Below are positions 1-9,539 of a DNA stretch of 64,000 nt, piece by piece. The translations under genes were made by a program, and so were the position numbers. Every line of letters starts with the position of its first letter. Within the stretch, counting starts at the first letter, position 1. The notes beneath the pieces are model-generated. The model saw only the letters and a list, made by a program, of their open reading frames with translations, did not search any database and was not told the DNA's origin. Origin of the DNA: Euglena gracilis (lineage: Eukaryota > Euglenida > Euglenophyceae > Euglenales); NCBI GenBank assembly GCA_039621445.1, contig CP154957.1, positions 42,193,474-42,257,473 of the forward strand, written 5' to 3'.

Positions 1-69
1 CGAGTCCGGCCATCAGACTGAAAATCAGCGGAGCTGAACACACGTTCAACGGACGCCTGTGCGGCTGCA

Positions 70-144
70 ATGGCTCCCAAAAGGCGGCCAAGGGAAGAAA
101 CGGTGGGTGAAGCATCCATCTCAACTGGCTCAACAATGAAATGA
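70..144 (+). CDS. small basic ORF, possible first exon
   Basis: A 24-codon ORF starts at the first ATG of the window and begins MAPKRRPREET, a basic stretch like a nuclear localisation signal. It lies in non-repetitive sequence, and a GT dinucleotide in GTGGGTGAAG at about 110 could be a splice donor, which would make this a first exon. No domain is recognisable and the length alone is not significant. It could be chance. Confidence 0.2.
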   Translation: MAPKRRPREETVGEASISTGSTMK

Positions 145-417
145 ATGAATGAAGGTAGATACTTTGTAAAAAAAACAACACAAACTACGATTGAGTGTTG
201 TCTGCAGGGTTTTTTCATGACCCGGGAGGAGGGGGGGTCCGGACCCACCCACCCACCCCCCAAGGGGGGGGGCGGGGTGCTCGGGGGGACCCACGTTTGG
301 GGGTCGATTTTGGGGTCCAAAAAATCTTTGGGCCTGGTCCCTAGGCATGGTGTAGGAGGTTAACATGTGGAATTGTCCCAAAACTGCCCCCCCCCCCCCC
401 AAACAACAAAACATTGT
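145..417. other. no gene seen; G/C-run sequence
   Basis: This stretch holds C- and G-homopolymers (around 238-275 and 385-402) separated by short unique sequence. ORFs on both strands are low-complexity translations of the runs. I see no gene. Confidence 0.6.
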
Positions 418-912
418 TCAATTGCCCACCAACATCACAACCACGCCATAAAACATCCCCCAAAAGTTTGTCGAATGAGGGGCGTGCTTCACAGTATCAG
501 GGTAAAGGACAGACCAGAAACTACAAGGATGGCAGTTTATGTCCTCGCTGTCTTTAAACCTTCCGGTGCACCCAATGAACTCGATCAAGTCGTCCAACAC
601 GGGGGTCTTCGGCACCATCAGTGGGTCCAATTCGGCACAAAATGTGGAGATGCCTCTCAAAGTTGCGTGCAAGGGGTTATCCTGAACAGAGGGATTTCAG
701 ACCCACCAAACCCAGCAATGGAGAGTTGGAAGTCATCAACAAAACGGCGGACTGCTTTATCCAAATAATTGCCAGTTTCACGTTCAACAATTCTTTCAAA
801 CTTGAATAGATACCCCCGACCATTCGGGACAAGGACAGTGTATCCCAGTGTGGGGTAACGTGCATAGTCAAAATCCAGGGATATTTTGGAAATAGGAAAC
901 AGATTTACCATG
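418..912 (-). pseudogene. decayed coding fragment of unknown family, one frameshift
   Basis: Two minus-strand reading frames join end to end. The first runs from an ATG at about 912 down to 657 and holds normal-complexity protein (for example YLDKAVRRFVDDFQL). The second continues from about 672 to 418 in another frame (for example VLDDLIEFIGCTGRF). They overlap by about 15 nt, so one indel near 660-672 would rejoin them. The piece starts exactly at a poly-G fold-back element (909-1130), and coding-like sequence resumes beyond it at 1133-1258, so the element appears to have landed inside an exon. Being downstream of the BED-finger ORF at 1374-2057 on the same strand, it could be part of the same hAT-like gene, but no catalytic motif is visible. 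Confidence 0.35.
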
Positions 913-1130
913 CCCCCCCCCCCCGAGCTATTCCCGTCCCCGGGACCCTTTACGGCCCAATGGGAACAGTATGGGGGGGGACAGCTTGGGGGGGGACCTA
1001 CCCTCGGGCAACCCAAAAGGGGTCATTTTTGGGAAGTTCTTTGTAAAAAGTGCTATGGCAATGAGCTATTCCCGTCCCCCCATGGGAATAGCTCGGGGGG
1101 GGGGGGGACAGCTCGGGGGGGGGGGCATGG
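909..1130. mobile_element. fold-back miniature element with poly-G termini
   Basis: Both ends read CCATGCCCCCCCC (inverted) and contain the inverted motif GAGCTATTCCCGTCCC, repeated near both ends and once in the middle. The layout of terminal C/G run plus internal inverted motif copies matches the other miniature elements here. No clear target duplication can be separated from the CATG in the ends. Confidence 0.55.
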
Positions 1131-1132
1131 TT

Positions 1133-1258
1133 GTCAACTTTCAGCCACTTGGACCAAACCTGGGGCAAAAAAACCTCGAAAAGCAATGGTAATGGTATGG
1201 TCCGACCCGCATGGGGGGGGGGCATGATGAGCCTCCAATGAATCCCTGCACCTCCCAT
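1133..1258 (-). pseudogene. short coding-like fragment upstream of the fold-back element
   Basis: The minus strand reads a short stretch of ordinary protein (FEVFLPQVWSKWLKVDN) ending at the fold-back element. It is probably the upstream side of the exon that continues at 912-657. Its upstream side is another G-run around 1210. Confidence 0.3.
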
Positions 1259-1373
1259 CCATCAACAGCAACGGAGACAACCCCCATTCGTTTAATGGCA
1301 GCAATCACAACCTCTCTCATCCCTGGAAAACAACAAATTTTATTCCGACTACTTTAGATTAGATAACCTGACT

Positions 1374-2057
1374 CTAGGTCTTGAAGCCTGGAATGTATCT
1401 TGGCACGTGACAGGGGAACATAATCAGAACGAAGTGCATGAACAAAATCCAAAGTCCATGGTTGATCCAAAGAATTGTCAACAAGGCTGGAGAATTTTCA
1501 GCCTTTTTGCAATGAAAGGAAAACTGAAACGTAAAATCTTTCCAGCCCTGGTTGTAAGAGTGCCCACTCATAACCAACGCAAACGCTTGAGCCATTTCAG
1601 CATTTGCTTGTTCGGATGTTTTCATGGATGTAGGGAAATATTCCAACGGGGTGGTTCGGGAAGGGTGGGACGCCGGGGAACACCTCCCCCAAAAAAGTGC
1701 CCCCCCCCCCCCCCCGCATCCTACATCAATGGTTGGAGTGAACTTGTGGTCTGCAAAACCATCCAAAGTTTTTTGCTTCTTTGGACTGGGACAATTTGGA
1801 GACATTGAAGACACAGAGGATTGAGAATCTTCATGATTGCGGGGCTCCTCCTCATAAGGGTGGACCACTGCAACCGGTACAACGTTGCTCCGGTGACATG
1901 CTTCGTAATGCTGAGACATCCGGGTGATATTGGCCTTCTGAGTCCATTCACAATGGCAACAGTGGGCCTTGACTGCCTTCGGTACATCACAAACAGCCCC
2001 ATCCTTGTCCTTCGGCACAAACTGTTCCCATATGGCATGTTTCCTGTGGCGACCCAT
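1374..2057 (-). CDS. BED-type zinc-finger protein, probable hAT transposase N-terminus
   Basis: The ORF begins with ATG and carries an N-terminal BED-like finger: aromatic W10/F13, then C33-x2-C36-x13-H50-x3-C54. Next come a Ser/Pro linker and KKQKTLDGF, the kind of segment that follows BED fingers in hAT transposases (Lys-rich, then a short hydrophobic box). After about residue 115 a C-run at 1697-1715 encodes Gly-rich filler, so an insertion or slippage has altered the middle. The last 90 residues are ordinary but unrecognised. No hAT catalytic core or dimerisation domain is present here. The finger is directly visible; the hAT assignment is inference from architecture. Confidence 0.55.
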   Translation of the reverse strand: MGRHRKHAIWEQFVPKDKDGAVCDVPKAVKAHCCHCEWTQKANITRMSQHYEACHRSNVVPVAVVHPYEEEPRNHEDSQSSVSSMSPNCPSPKKQKTLDGFADHKFTPTIDVGCGGGGGALFWGRCSPASHPSRTTPLEYFPTSMKTSEQANAEMAQAFALVMSGHSYNQGWKDFTFQFSFHCKKAENSPALLTILWINHGLWILFMHFVLIMFPCHVPRYIPGFKT

Positions 2058-2119
2058 GAAAAAATCCTGAGAAAGGAGTGGGAAGATAAAAACTTTTCCT
2101 CATTGTGCCTTGCTTCAAA

Positions 2120-2222
2120 GAAAATAAATTTCATATTTTTCCACTCGGAAAAATATAATTTATTTTTCCTGGAAAAATTTCGGAAAAATTTCCATTATAT
2201 TTTTCGGAAAAATTTCAAGTAC
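2120..2222. repeat. AT-rich GGAAAAAT repeat
   Basis: Degenerate copies of TCGGAAAAAT and its inverse alternate over about 100 bp between the two zinc-finger ORFs. It may be intronic or 5' flanking sequence. No coding content. Confidence 0.4.
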
Positions 2223-2289
2223 AATCCTAAGTGACCCTCCGGGGTCTAGGCCGAGACAAGAGGGGGAGTCATTTGGGAGGGTATTTGAA

Positions 2290-2568
2290 TTAAAGACGCT
2301 TGCATATTTTAAAGAAAGTGGGTAATTTGGCACACAATCGAACCATGGTTGGACTTTTCCCTTTCATGACAAGACATGCTTCACCTTCGGCCACACCACT
2401 GGCAACTAACTCTTTCAACCTCTCATCAAACCACACTTTATAGCACTCTTTGCATCGAAGTCGATATGGTTTGCCAGAAGGCTCATAATATTTGTGTAAA
2501 TCTTCATTCTTCTTCCCTTGCTGGCCCTTGGCAAAGCACAATTTCTTTGTAGGAGGTGCATCGGCCAT
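2290..2568 (-). CDS. zinc-finger-like first exon, unknown protein
   Basis: The frame starts at an ATG (2566-2568) giving MADAPPTKK and encodes 92 residues. A CKEC pair sits in the segment GKPYRLRCKECYKVW, preceded by HKYYEPSG; this resembles the first half of a BED or other DNA-binding finger, with later Cys and His candidates further on. It lies 233 bp upstream of, and on the same strand as, the BED ORF at 1374-2057. It could be a 5' exon of the same gene or the start of a related one. Normal amino-acid composition supports real coding. Function is not assigned. Confidence 0.45.
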   Translation of the reverse strand: MADAPPTKKLCFAKGQQGKKNEDLHKYYEPSGKPYRLRCKECYKVWFDERLKELVASGVAEGEACLVMKGKSPTMVRLCAKLPTFFKICKRL

Positions 2569-2807
2569 GGTGAAACCTGCATGGGAAAGGTTCAATCATC
2601 AGGAGAAGTGTTGAAGAAGTTCTAAAACTTCAACTTCACTTCACTTCAACTTCAATCTCTGTTCTTCACCCGCCACTTCAATCCAGCTGCGGCAAATGAA
2701 AATTTTTTCGTCCCAAATGTGGGTTTATTTCTGGTTCTGTTTGGTGATTCTGGTGACTTTGAGGTCAGAAAAAAAATTTGGGCATTTTTGGTGGTTTTGA
2801 GCTGCCA

Positions 2808-3014
2808 CCCCCCCCTCTTTATTTGAGCACACCCACGGGCCAAAGAACCCCCCAAGTGCTCAAATAAGGGGGGGGGGGTCAAATAAGGGGGGGGGTCAAA
2901 AATTCCTTTAGAAATAGGGCAAAAAAAATTTCCGGCGCCTTCGGCGCATGACAAAAAAGTTTTCCCGGACCCAAATGCTCAATTAAGGGGGGGGGGGCAA
3001 ATAAAGGGGGGGGG
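2808..3014. mobile_element. miniature element, CAAATAA/G-run type
   Basis: One inverted motif (CTTTATTTGAGCA) stands at the left end, two direct motifs (CTCAAATAAGGGG, TCAAATAAGGGG) follow, and two more (CTCAATTAAGGGG, CAAATAAAGGGG) close the right end. This 1+2+2 arrangement is the same as in the ACAAT miniature family (for example 4518-4697), with a different motif. An internal hairpin GGCGCCTTCGGCGC lies at about 2934-2947. A TA duplication is not evident. Confidence 0.55.
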
Positions 3015-3354
3015 AACTTTTTGGGGCAAAAAAAAAATGTCCAATCTTTTTGGCCAAGATCGGCCTGACATAACGTGGCGAGGGGGGCTGAAACAGAGGG
3101 GGGTAAATGGCGTGGCAAAGGGGGTTGGTGAGGTGGTGCGGTGCCGACCCCCCAATCTAGCACAGCCTCCGAATCCCCCCAACCCAAAGTGGTCAATCCA
3201 TGTCAAAACGATCCAAACAATCTAGTTACCGGGGGGGGGGGGGGGTCTAGATCCCCCCCGCCTGGTTTCCAAGGCATGTAAAGTTGTCCTGAATTGTTGA
3301 AGGCCGCCTTCCTCCTTGTAAGGTTGTTGTGTCTGCAGCAAAGCGATGACTCGA

Positions 3355-3830
3355 GACATCAACTGTAGGGGGGTGGGGCGGGACACAGGGGGGACACGGG
3401 GGGGGGGGACACGGGGGGACACGGGGGAAACATGCCTCTTTTCGGGACCTAATTTCGACTCTGGGACGAAATTTGCGACTTTTTGAGGGACCAAAAATTC
3501 ATTTCACATTGACCCCGAGCCAAGCTCCAGGCCATCCTAGGTGAAAAAAAAAGGGATTGTGGGTGGGGGAAAGTCAAATGGCCTTGAGAATCCATGAAAA
3601 ACCGTGGAAAATGATGCCAAACAGCTAAAAAGTCATGCTGTATGTTGCCTTGGCCGCCTTCTAGGGACCCCCCTGAAGTGCGGGACACGGGGGGGACACG
3701 GGGGGGGGGACACGGGGGGGGGGTGGACACGGGGATCACACCCCCTAGGGGGGGTTGAGCCCCCGCGTCCCCCCCGCGTCCCCCCCCCCCGCGTCCCCCC
3801 TGCCCCCCCCGCGTCCCCACCAAGTGGCTT
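3355..3830. repeat. GGGGGACAC minisatellite blocks
   Basis: Blocks of GGGGGGGACAC occur at 3360-3430 and 3680-3735 and in inverse (CCCCCCGCGTC) at 3765-3822. The 250 bp between them is unremarkable. The minus-strand ORF over 3449-3952 starts with ordinary sequence (MIMPNKKEEANGQ) but runs into the minisatellite, so it is at best a disrupted exon. Confidence 0.5.
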
Positions 3831-4249
3831 GGTGTCCTTTTTTTGTAGAGGCTTTTCCTTGAAACTGTCTGAGTGTTAGGAAAACTTTCGTGTGAAGATG
3901 TTGGACTACTGGTCTGTCCATTTGCTTCTTCCTTTTTGTTCGGCATGATCAATCTAATCCTAGACTGTCCCTCCTAAACCACTGCACACATATCCCATAT
4001 TTTGTATCCTTTTTTTGTGGACACCGTTCCCATTGTCGGTTTTGGCGGATCTTATTCCCGAAAACTTTCACTCTTTTTTCCGTGCCACGATTGAACAGCC
4101 CAGTTTGTACACATTCTCTTTGATCTGTTGGTGATGGATGACATTTGGATGTTGATCAAATTGGGCTGACTGAGAACATGTGTTTTCCAACGGTGCTTTC
4201 TTCTGATGAGTGAGACGGCACACAAGACGCTTCTGGATGTTTGCTTGCC
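3831..4249. other. unique-looking stretch, no gene recognised
   Basis: Ordinary base composition with short ORFs on both strands. None has a recognisable domain. Nothing further can be supported. Confidence 0.4.
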
Positions 4250-4480
4250 TTGGGGTGGTTCGGGTCACGGGGGGGGGGGGTCACGGGGAACACCACATTT
4301 TCGGTGGCCAAATTAGGACCACCAAACAGAATTTTTTTGGGAGGAAATCCATGAATTAGGAATCCCCACACCTGAAATTTGTATTTTGACACCAAATTAG
4401 GAATCACCATCCCCAAATTTGCAAAATTTATGCCTCAAAAATTAGGAATCTACATGAATAATTCATCAAAGTAGGCATCA
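4250..4480. repeat. CACGG-type element end with ATTAGGAAT copies
   Basis: The block opens with GGTGGTTCGGGTCACGGGG and a second GGTCACGGGG, then carries several AATTAGGAATC motifs. The same combination occurs at 30040-30300 and, inverted, at 49250-49432, so it is one repeat family. No ORF. Confidence 0.6.
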
Positions 4481-4517
4481 CCCACCAAATAATTTCCGAA
4501 AAAATTCGGCCGATTTA

Positions 4518-4697
4518 CCACCCCCCCCCCCTTTATTGTCCCACCGACCTGCCCCCGGGAGGCCCGACCGGACAATAAAGGGGGGGGGGGACAATAAAGG
4601 GGTACCAAAGGAATTTCATTGGCCGGGCCAAAAAAACCCCCCGTCGGCCGAGGCCCAGGGACAATAAAGGGGGGGGGGACAATAAGGGGGGGGGTGG
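4518..4697. mobile_element. ACAAT miniature transposon, copy 1
   Basis: 180 bp between TA dinucleotides (4516-4517 and 4698-4699). The ends are CCACCCCCCCCCC and its inverse. Inside are one inverted and four direct ACAATAA-plus-G-run motifs in a 1+2+2 layout around a conserved GAATTTCATTGGCC centre. TA flanks and G-rich TIRs indicate a Tc1/mariner/pogo-mobilised miniature element. No coding capacity. Confidence 0.8.
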
Positions 4698-4739
4698 TAG
4701 GTTGGGTCACGGGGGGGGGGGGGGTCATGAGGGGGGTCA

Positions 4740-5036
4740 TCTGGAACTCCACAGTCAAGTCCTCAGGGCATTGCCCCCACACCAGTTGACGAGCAAGTTC
4801 CCTTGCCAACGTCATACTTAGTCCTTGCCAGCAATTTGAAGAAATCTCCTTGGTGATCGGTGGTGCTGTTCAGACATATATAACCGGCGTTCACCGTTTG
4901 TGTACATGGTGCTCCGGCGGGTCAAAAATGTACATTCCACATCGTCCCAAGGGGCAGACAGGTCAGTGTTATTTGACAGGTTGGTGCAGAAATCCAGACC
5001 AGTTGTTTAGATATTTCTTTGGCGAGGGTGGGTGAG
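4740..5036 (-). pseudogene. tandemly duplicated coding fragment, unknown
   Basis: Minus-strand translation gives two related segments about 220 bp apart: TLAKEISKQLVW near 5015 and TLARELARQLVWG near 4800. The DNA before each is also related (CTGGAAAGGACT and CTGGCAAGGACT). The frames are open only briefly, so this looks like a decayed tandem exon duplication. The family is not recognised. The downstream copy runs into C-rich repeat at 4735. Confidence 0.35.
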
Positions 5037-5870
5037 AGTCCTTTCCAGTCTGCTTCGGTTTGGCGCCGGAGCCAACTCTCCCTTTGTCCGAACAAGGCTT
5101 TAAAGAGTGGACATCAGAGAACGAACTTGTTGCCCCATGCCGCCAAAGCAATCAAGCACGAACGGTGTGAGGCGCCAGCCTCGTCTCGAACATTTAAACG
5201 AAGAGAAAGAAATCGAAATTTAAACGAGCAATTAGGATCGCACCCTGAGAAATTAGGAGTGACCAGCTTGCAGCAATCAACGACCCTCCATCAAACTACA
5301 CCGCAAAATGCCAGAAAGGTAAAAAAAATAGAAACTCTAAAATTAGGTAATTGCCTCTACATGTGCCCTTCGGAAAGGGAGGAGAGCTGTCTTCACAATG
5401 GACTCGGGACGTATGGGTTGTGAACAACATTGCTTGCGGCAAGGAGCCTTTTTTCGGTGCTAAAGTAAGGAATAGTGTCCTAAAGGTGCTGATTCAAAAA
5501 AAGAGACTCGCCATGGCTCGCCCGGCTCCGCAAGGATTATGCCCACGGGAATGAAGGACATGAGATGCCGAACACCTGTTTGGGTGGGGAAACCGTGATT
5601 TTCCCTCTGATTTTAGCCGAGTTGTTTTAAACCCTGATTGTTGGCTTGCGTGGTCATTCTCCACATTCGTGGGTTGCCCTTGGGGGCCCCCCTTGAATTG
5701 GTGGTCTCCGACCCCCCCCCCCCAACACCATCCGATAGCGGTCGCCGGAAACTTCCTTCAATTTTCAGGGATATTTTGAAGAAAACCGGGTTTTTGACCA
5801 AGAAGCCCAAAAAAGTTGTTATGGAGTTGGCCAAGTGACTTGGCCAAATTGGGGGGGTCCTGCCTTGCAT
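5037..5870. other. unique-looking stretch, no convincing gene
   Basis: A plus-strand ORF (5019-5423, 134 codons) has ordinary composition but no recognisable domain, and its 5' part overlaps the decayed fragment on the other strand. A second minor ORF lies at 5351-5554. Nothing shows these are expressed. Confidence 0.3.
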
Positions 5871-5872
5871 TA

Positions 5873-6029
5873 CCCCCCCCCCCCTTTATTGTCCCTGGGC
5901 CCCGGCCGACGGGGGGTTTTTTTGGCCCGGCCAATGAAATTCCTTTGGTACCCCTTTATTGTCCCCCCCCCCTTTATTGTCCGGTCGGGCCTCCCGGGGG
6001 CAAGTCCGTGGGACAGTAAAGGGGGGGGG
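5873..6029. mobile_element. ACAAT miniature transposon, copy 2 (inverted)
   Basis: 157 bp flanked by TA on both sides (5871-5872, 6030-6031). It is inverted relative to copy 1, with the CTTTATTGTCC motifs and the GGCCAATGAAATTCC centre visible. Confidence 0.75.
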
Positions 6030-6219
6030 TAATTCTGAAAATCCTCATAATTCAGCATGATGACTACCGAGGGGCCAATGGAAAATCAAGGGGTGGGGGG
6101 GTGTGAAAATTTCTTGGATGCAATTGAAGCATCGAAAGGGTGGATAGTTAACTACAAAATTTTGGCCCAATACCCCCTCAGCACGGCCAAATGGGGGCTG
6201 TACTGCTAAATTTCACATA

Positions 6220-6383
6220 CCTCCCTTATTGTCCCCCCCCCTTATTGTCCCTGGGCCCCAGCCGACGGGGGGTTTTTTTGGCCCGGCCAATGAAATTCCT
6301 TTGGTACGGTCTTATTGCCCCCCCCTTATTGTCCGATCGGGCCTCCTGGGGGCAGGTCGGTGGGACAATAAGGGGGGGGGGGG
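6220..6383. mobile_element. ACAAT miniature transposon, copy 3, CTTATTGTCC subtype
   Basis: 164 bp between TA dinucleotides. Here all five motif copies lack one A (CTTATT instead of CTTTATT), marking a subtype that changed all its motif copies together. Confidence 0.75.
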
Positions 6384-6523
6384 TAATAATCTAAAAATAC
6401 GGTCTTTTTCATGAGATAGGTCAAGAATTCAACCAAGAACAGGAGGGCTGCCATGAAGACATTGATGGCTTGAAAAAAAATTTTTGTCCTTTGAAAAAAT
6501 TGGCTGGTGAACGTGCACCATTA

Positions 6524-6719
6524 CCCTCACCCCCCCCCCCCCCCCGCACTGTGGGACCCCAAAATGACCACTCTGAGGGGGGACACTTTGGGGGTCAAAT
6601 TTTGGCCTTCGGCGCCTTTGGCACCGAGGGAAAATGGTTGCTTTGAGGGGGGGTAAACCAAAATTAGCCAATTTTTTTGGCCACTTTGGAAGCGGGGACA
6701 CTTTGAGGGGGAGTGAGGG
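6524..6719. mobile_element. TTTGAGG miniature element
   Basis: The ends are CCCTCACCCCCC and its inverse; the inside has repeated CTTTGAGGGGG and CACTCTGAGG motifs and a GGCGCCTTTGGC centre. The left flank is TA and the right flank TG, which could be a mutated TA duplication. A related copy lies at 43567-43969. Confidence 0.5.
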
Positions 6720-7099
6720 TGTTATTGTATTGTATAATTCATAGCTGGCACTTCGTTTAAAGCGAAGTCAAAAAAACACGTTTTTTATATAAAAATTTTT
6801 AAAAAAAAAAACGCCATTGAGGGTTCAGGGCAAAAAAATTTTTGCCTTTCATTTTAGCTTTTTTTGCCCATCCTCGGTCAGATTTGTTCCCGCCCTCTGT
6901 CAAAAAAGGACCTAGTTTGGAATGGTTTCAAGCCAAAATGGCAGAAAAATGCCATATTTTGACCATTCTTGTTGAAGACAACCAAAAGTATTGGTTTTCA
7001 AGTCATTTGAGCTAAGATTGGTTCACCCTTGCGATCAAAGGCAAAATTTGGACCATCGTTTTCCCCTTTGTTTTTTTTGCCGTTTTTTTGCCCTTTTTT
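6720..7099. other. AT-rich spacer, no gene
   Basis: Poly-A and poly-T rich sequence without a plausible ORF. It leads into the fold-back end of the MAKR element. Confidence 0.5.
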
Positions 7100-7319
7100 T
7101 TTTATACACAAGTTGTGGCTGAGCCCAGATTTCAGCCTGAAAACGTGTTCAGCCAGGAGCCAGGGGGCCCCCAAAGGGGGCCCCCTGAACACGTTTTCAG
7201 GCTGAAATCTGGGCTCAGCCACAATTTGTGTATAAAAAACGTGTTCAGAGCCCGCCAAATGCCTGCCCTGAAATTCGTGGTCATGATTCACGCAAGGGGT
7301 CAAAAACGCGAATTTGTGG
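7100..7319. mobile_element. MAKR element copy 1, left part
   Basis: A large hairpin (about 7106-7232; arms contain GGCTGAGCCCAGATTTCAG and AACACGTTTTCAGG around a GGGGGCCC core) is followed by ordinary repeat sequence up to GAATTTGTG. The same 220 bp occur inverted at 31490-31710, where they run without a break into sequence found here only at 14091. The element is therefore split by the 7320-14090 insertion. Confidence 0.75.
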
Positions 7320-7904
7320 GGGTGCGGTCCCCGTGACCCCCCCCGTGACCCCCCCGTGACAGTGCCAAACGGTAGACTGGGGGGGGGGGTAGTGGGTAGT
7401 CGGCCGACTAGTCGGCCGACCAATTGGGTAGTCGGCCGACTAATTGGTCGGCCGACTAGTCGGCGGACCAATTGGGTAGTCGGCCGACTAGTCGGCCCCG
7501 AGCGGATTTCCGGAGGTGGTCGCTGTGGAGGTCGGGCCGACCTGGTCGGCCCGACCAGGAGGTCGGCCCGACCAGGAGGTCGGCCCGACCATGGTCGGCC
7601 CGACCTTATCGACCTGTGGAGGTCGGGCCGACCTGGTCGGCGACCTCCATTTTTTTGCACTCCCCCCCCCCTTTCTGGAAATTTAAGCCCCCCCCCCCCT
7701 GAAATTTTTTTTTGTCCAAATCACCCCAAAACCAGTCAAAACCCACTTAAATGGCTCCAGAACCCCCCAATCGGGGGTGAATATGCAAAAACGTGGGGGG
7801 GAATTGCCCATTTTGGGCCACTTTTGGCAAAAGAACACCTCTCCCCATCGGATTTTCAATATAATTGCAAAATTTTGTACAAAAAGGATTTAGCCCTTCA
7901 AGTA

Positions 7905-8050
7905 CGTTGCCAACATAGAGGGGATTTTGTTATTTGAGGGGGGGGGTGCGGGGGGGGCGGAGCCCCCCCCGCCTATGAAAAAAGTGAGCCACAAAAACAA
8001 CTTATCCCCCGAGTATGTTGCCAACTCAGAAGGGATTTTGTTATTTGACG
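7905..8050 (+). repeat. sat-2, two units
   Basis: Two copies of the roughly 115-bp unit: GGGATTTTGTTATTTGAGG, a G-run with TGCGGGG, CGGAGCC plus C-run, then GCCTATG and a segment ending in GAGCCACAAAAACAAC. Sat-2 arrays also occur at 12943-13425 and 35195-35540. Confidence 0.8.
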
Positions 8051-8289
8051 TTCGGATGGGGGTGGAGGGAGGAGTTTCCTGCCTCTCGTGATGCAGAATG
8101 CTTGCATTTCTAAAGGATTTCCATCTGGGGGTGTTTATGTTGGTGTAAGACACATATTTGGACCCATCCGGACCATTTCCGGGTGATTTGGGCCCGCCAC
8201 AGACGATGTTTATGACCACCGACCAGCCACCGACCTGTTTGCATGGGATTTTCTTCAGGGGGACTTAAATGTCGGCGGTACTGACCCGT

Positions 8290-8660
8290 TAGTACATTAG
8301 AGTGGGTTGTCAGACTACCAAATACCCTACCTACCCCGTCTCGCCAACTAGCTACCGACCATTAGTCGGCCGACTCCCCCCCCCACCCCCCAGTCTACTG
8401 CCATGCGCCACGAAGGCCTCCTGGTCGAAGGCCGCGCAGCGGCCAAGGGCCACCGCAACAGCCGAAGGCTGCTGCAATTCTGACCAACCAGTCGGCCAAC
8501 TACCCAACACCCCCCACCCCTCTCCCACCCCCCCACCCCTCTCGCCAACTAGCTACCGACCATTAGTCGACCGACTACCCCCCCCCAGTCTACCGCCATC
8601 CGCCCCGAAGGCCGCCTGGCCGAAGGCCGCCTGGCCGAAGGCCGAAGGCCGCTGCAATTC
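8290..8660. repeat. two TG-type inner ends and a GAAGGCCG minisatellite
   Basis: Two CTCGCCAACTAGCTACCGAC / CCCAGTCTAC blocks (about 8338-8400 and 8538-8602) are truncated TG right ends in tandem. Short GAAGGCCGCCTGGCC repeats follow at 8607-8650. They suggest earlier TG insertions or duplications inside the KA element. Confidence 0.5.
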
Positions 8661-8762
8661 AGAACTTGAAAAGTTGATGACGTTATTTAAAGGAGTAGGG
8701 TTAGGGTCAAGTTTCCATCCCTAACTGTCCCACCCCGTCCCCTCAACGTCGTTAAATTGGTG

Positions 8763-8872
8763 TCTGCAGGGGACCCAGCGAACCCAAAGAGGCGAAGGCG
8801 CCGAGCGAGGGTCCCCCAATGTGTATTAACCCTAGTTGGGCGCCTCTTTGGGGTAGCTGGTCCCCTGCAGGC
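8763..8872. repeat. fold-back repeat, partly deleted
   Basis: The outer arms CTGCAGGGGACC.AGC and its inverse enclose AACCCAAAGAGGCG and its inverse. The complete version of the same fold-back is at 40454-40604; here one arm has lost its middle part. A third, half copy lies at 41515-41600. Confidence 0.6.
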
Positions 8873-8939
8873 ACCACTTTTTCACGCATCAGTCACCGAC
8901 CCTTCAGCTGGTCGATTGACCCTTCAACTATTTGGTGGC

Positions 8940-9180
8940 AGGCTGGAAGGGGGGGCTGGCTAGTCGGCCGACTAGTCGGCTGACTGGCCAATTGGTTGGC
9001 CGACCGACGACGCCAATTGGTCGGTTGGCCTAGTCGGCAGCTAGTCGGTGAGGCACGGGGGGGGGGGAGCCAGTTGGCCGACTAGTCGGCGAACTACCGC
9101 GAACTACCCACTCTGTGCTTCTGAGTCAACTGCCGACTTTTAAACCCCCCCCTGAAAGAAAACTTCGGATGGGGTGGAGG
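8940..9180. repeat. TG-type palindrome block and body fragment
   Basis: Repeated AGTCGGCCGACTAGTCGG palindromes are followed by GCCGACTTTTAAACCCC, which is the terminal block to body transition of TG elements. No matching outer end is seen. Confidence 0.5.
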
Positions 9181-9539
9181 GGGGAGTTTTCTGCCTCTCG
9201 TGAGAGTCATGGCCAGTTTCCCCCCTAGGGCTCCGTGCGGAATATTGGCCATGCTAGTTCTGGTGGTCGGGCCGACCTAGGTCGGGCCGACCTAGGTCGG
9301 GCCGACCTTTGGCCATGGCTTATCGACCTTTGGTGGTCGGGCCGACCAGGTCGGCCCGACCACCAAAAATCCGCATTACCCCCCCCCCATTTTCAATTTT
9401 TAAGCCCCCCCCCTCAAAATTTTGATTCACTTAATTCAATGTAAAATGCAAGGAAACCCATCAAAATGTCCCTAAAAACGTCGGAAAATGTCCCATATTG
9501 AAAAAAAGGGGGTGAAAGGCCAAATCAGTTCCATGGCCA

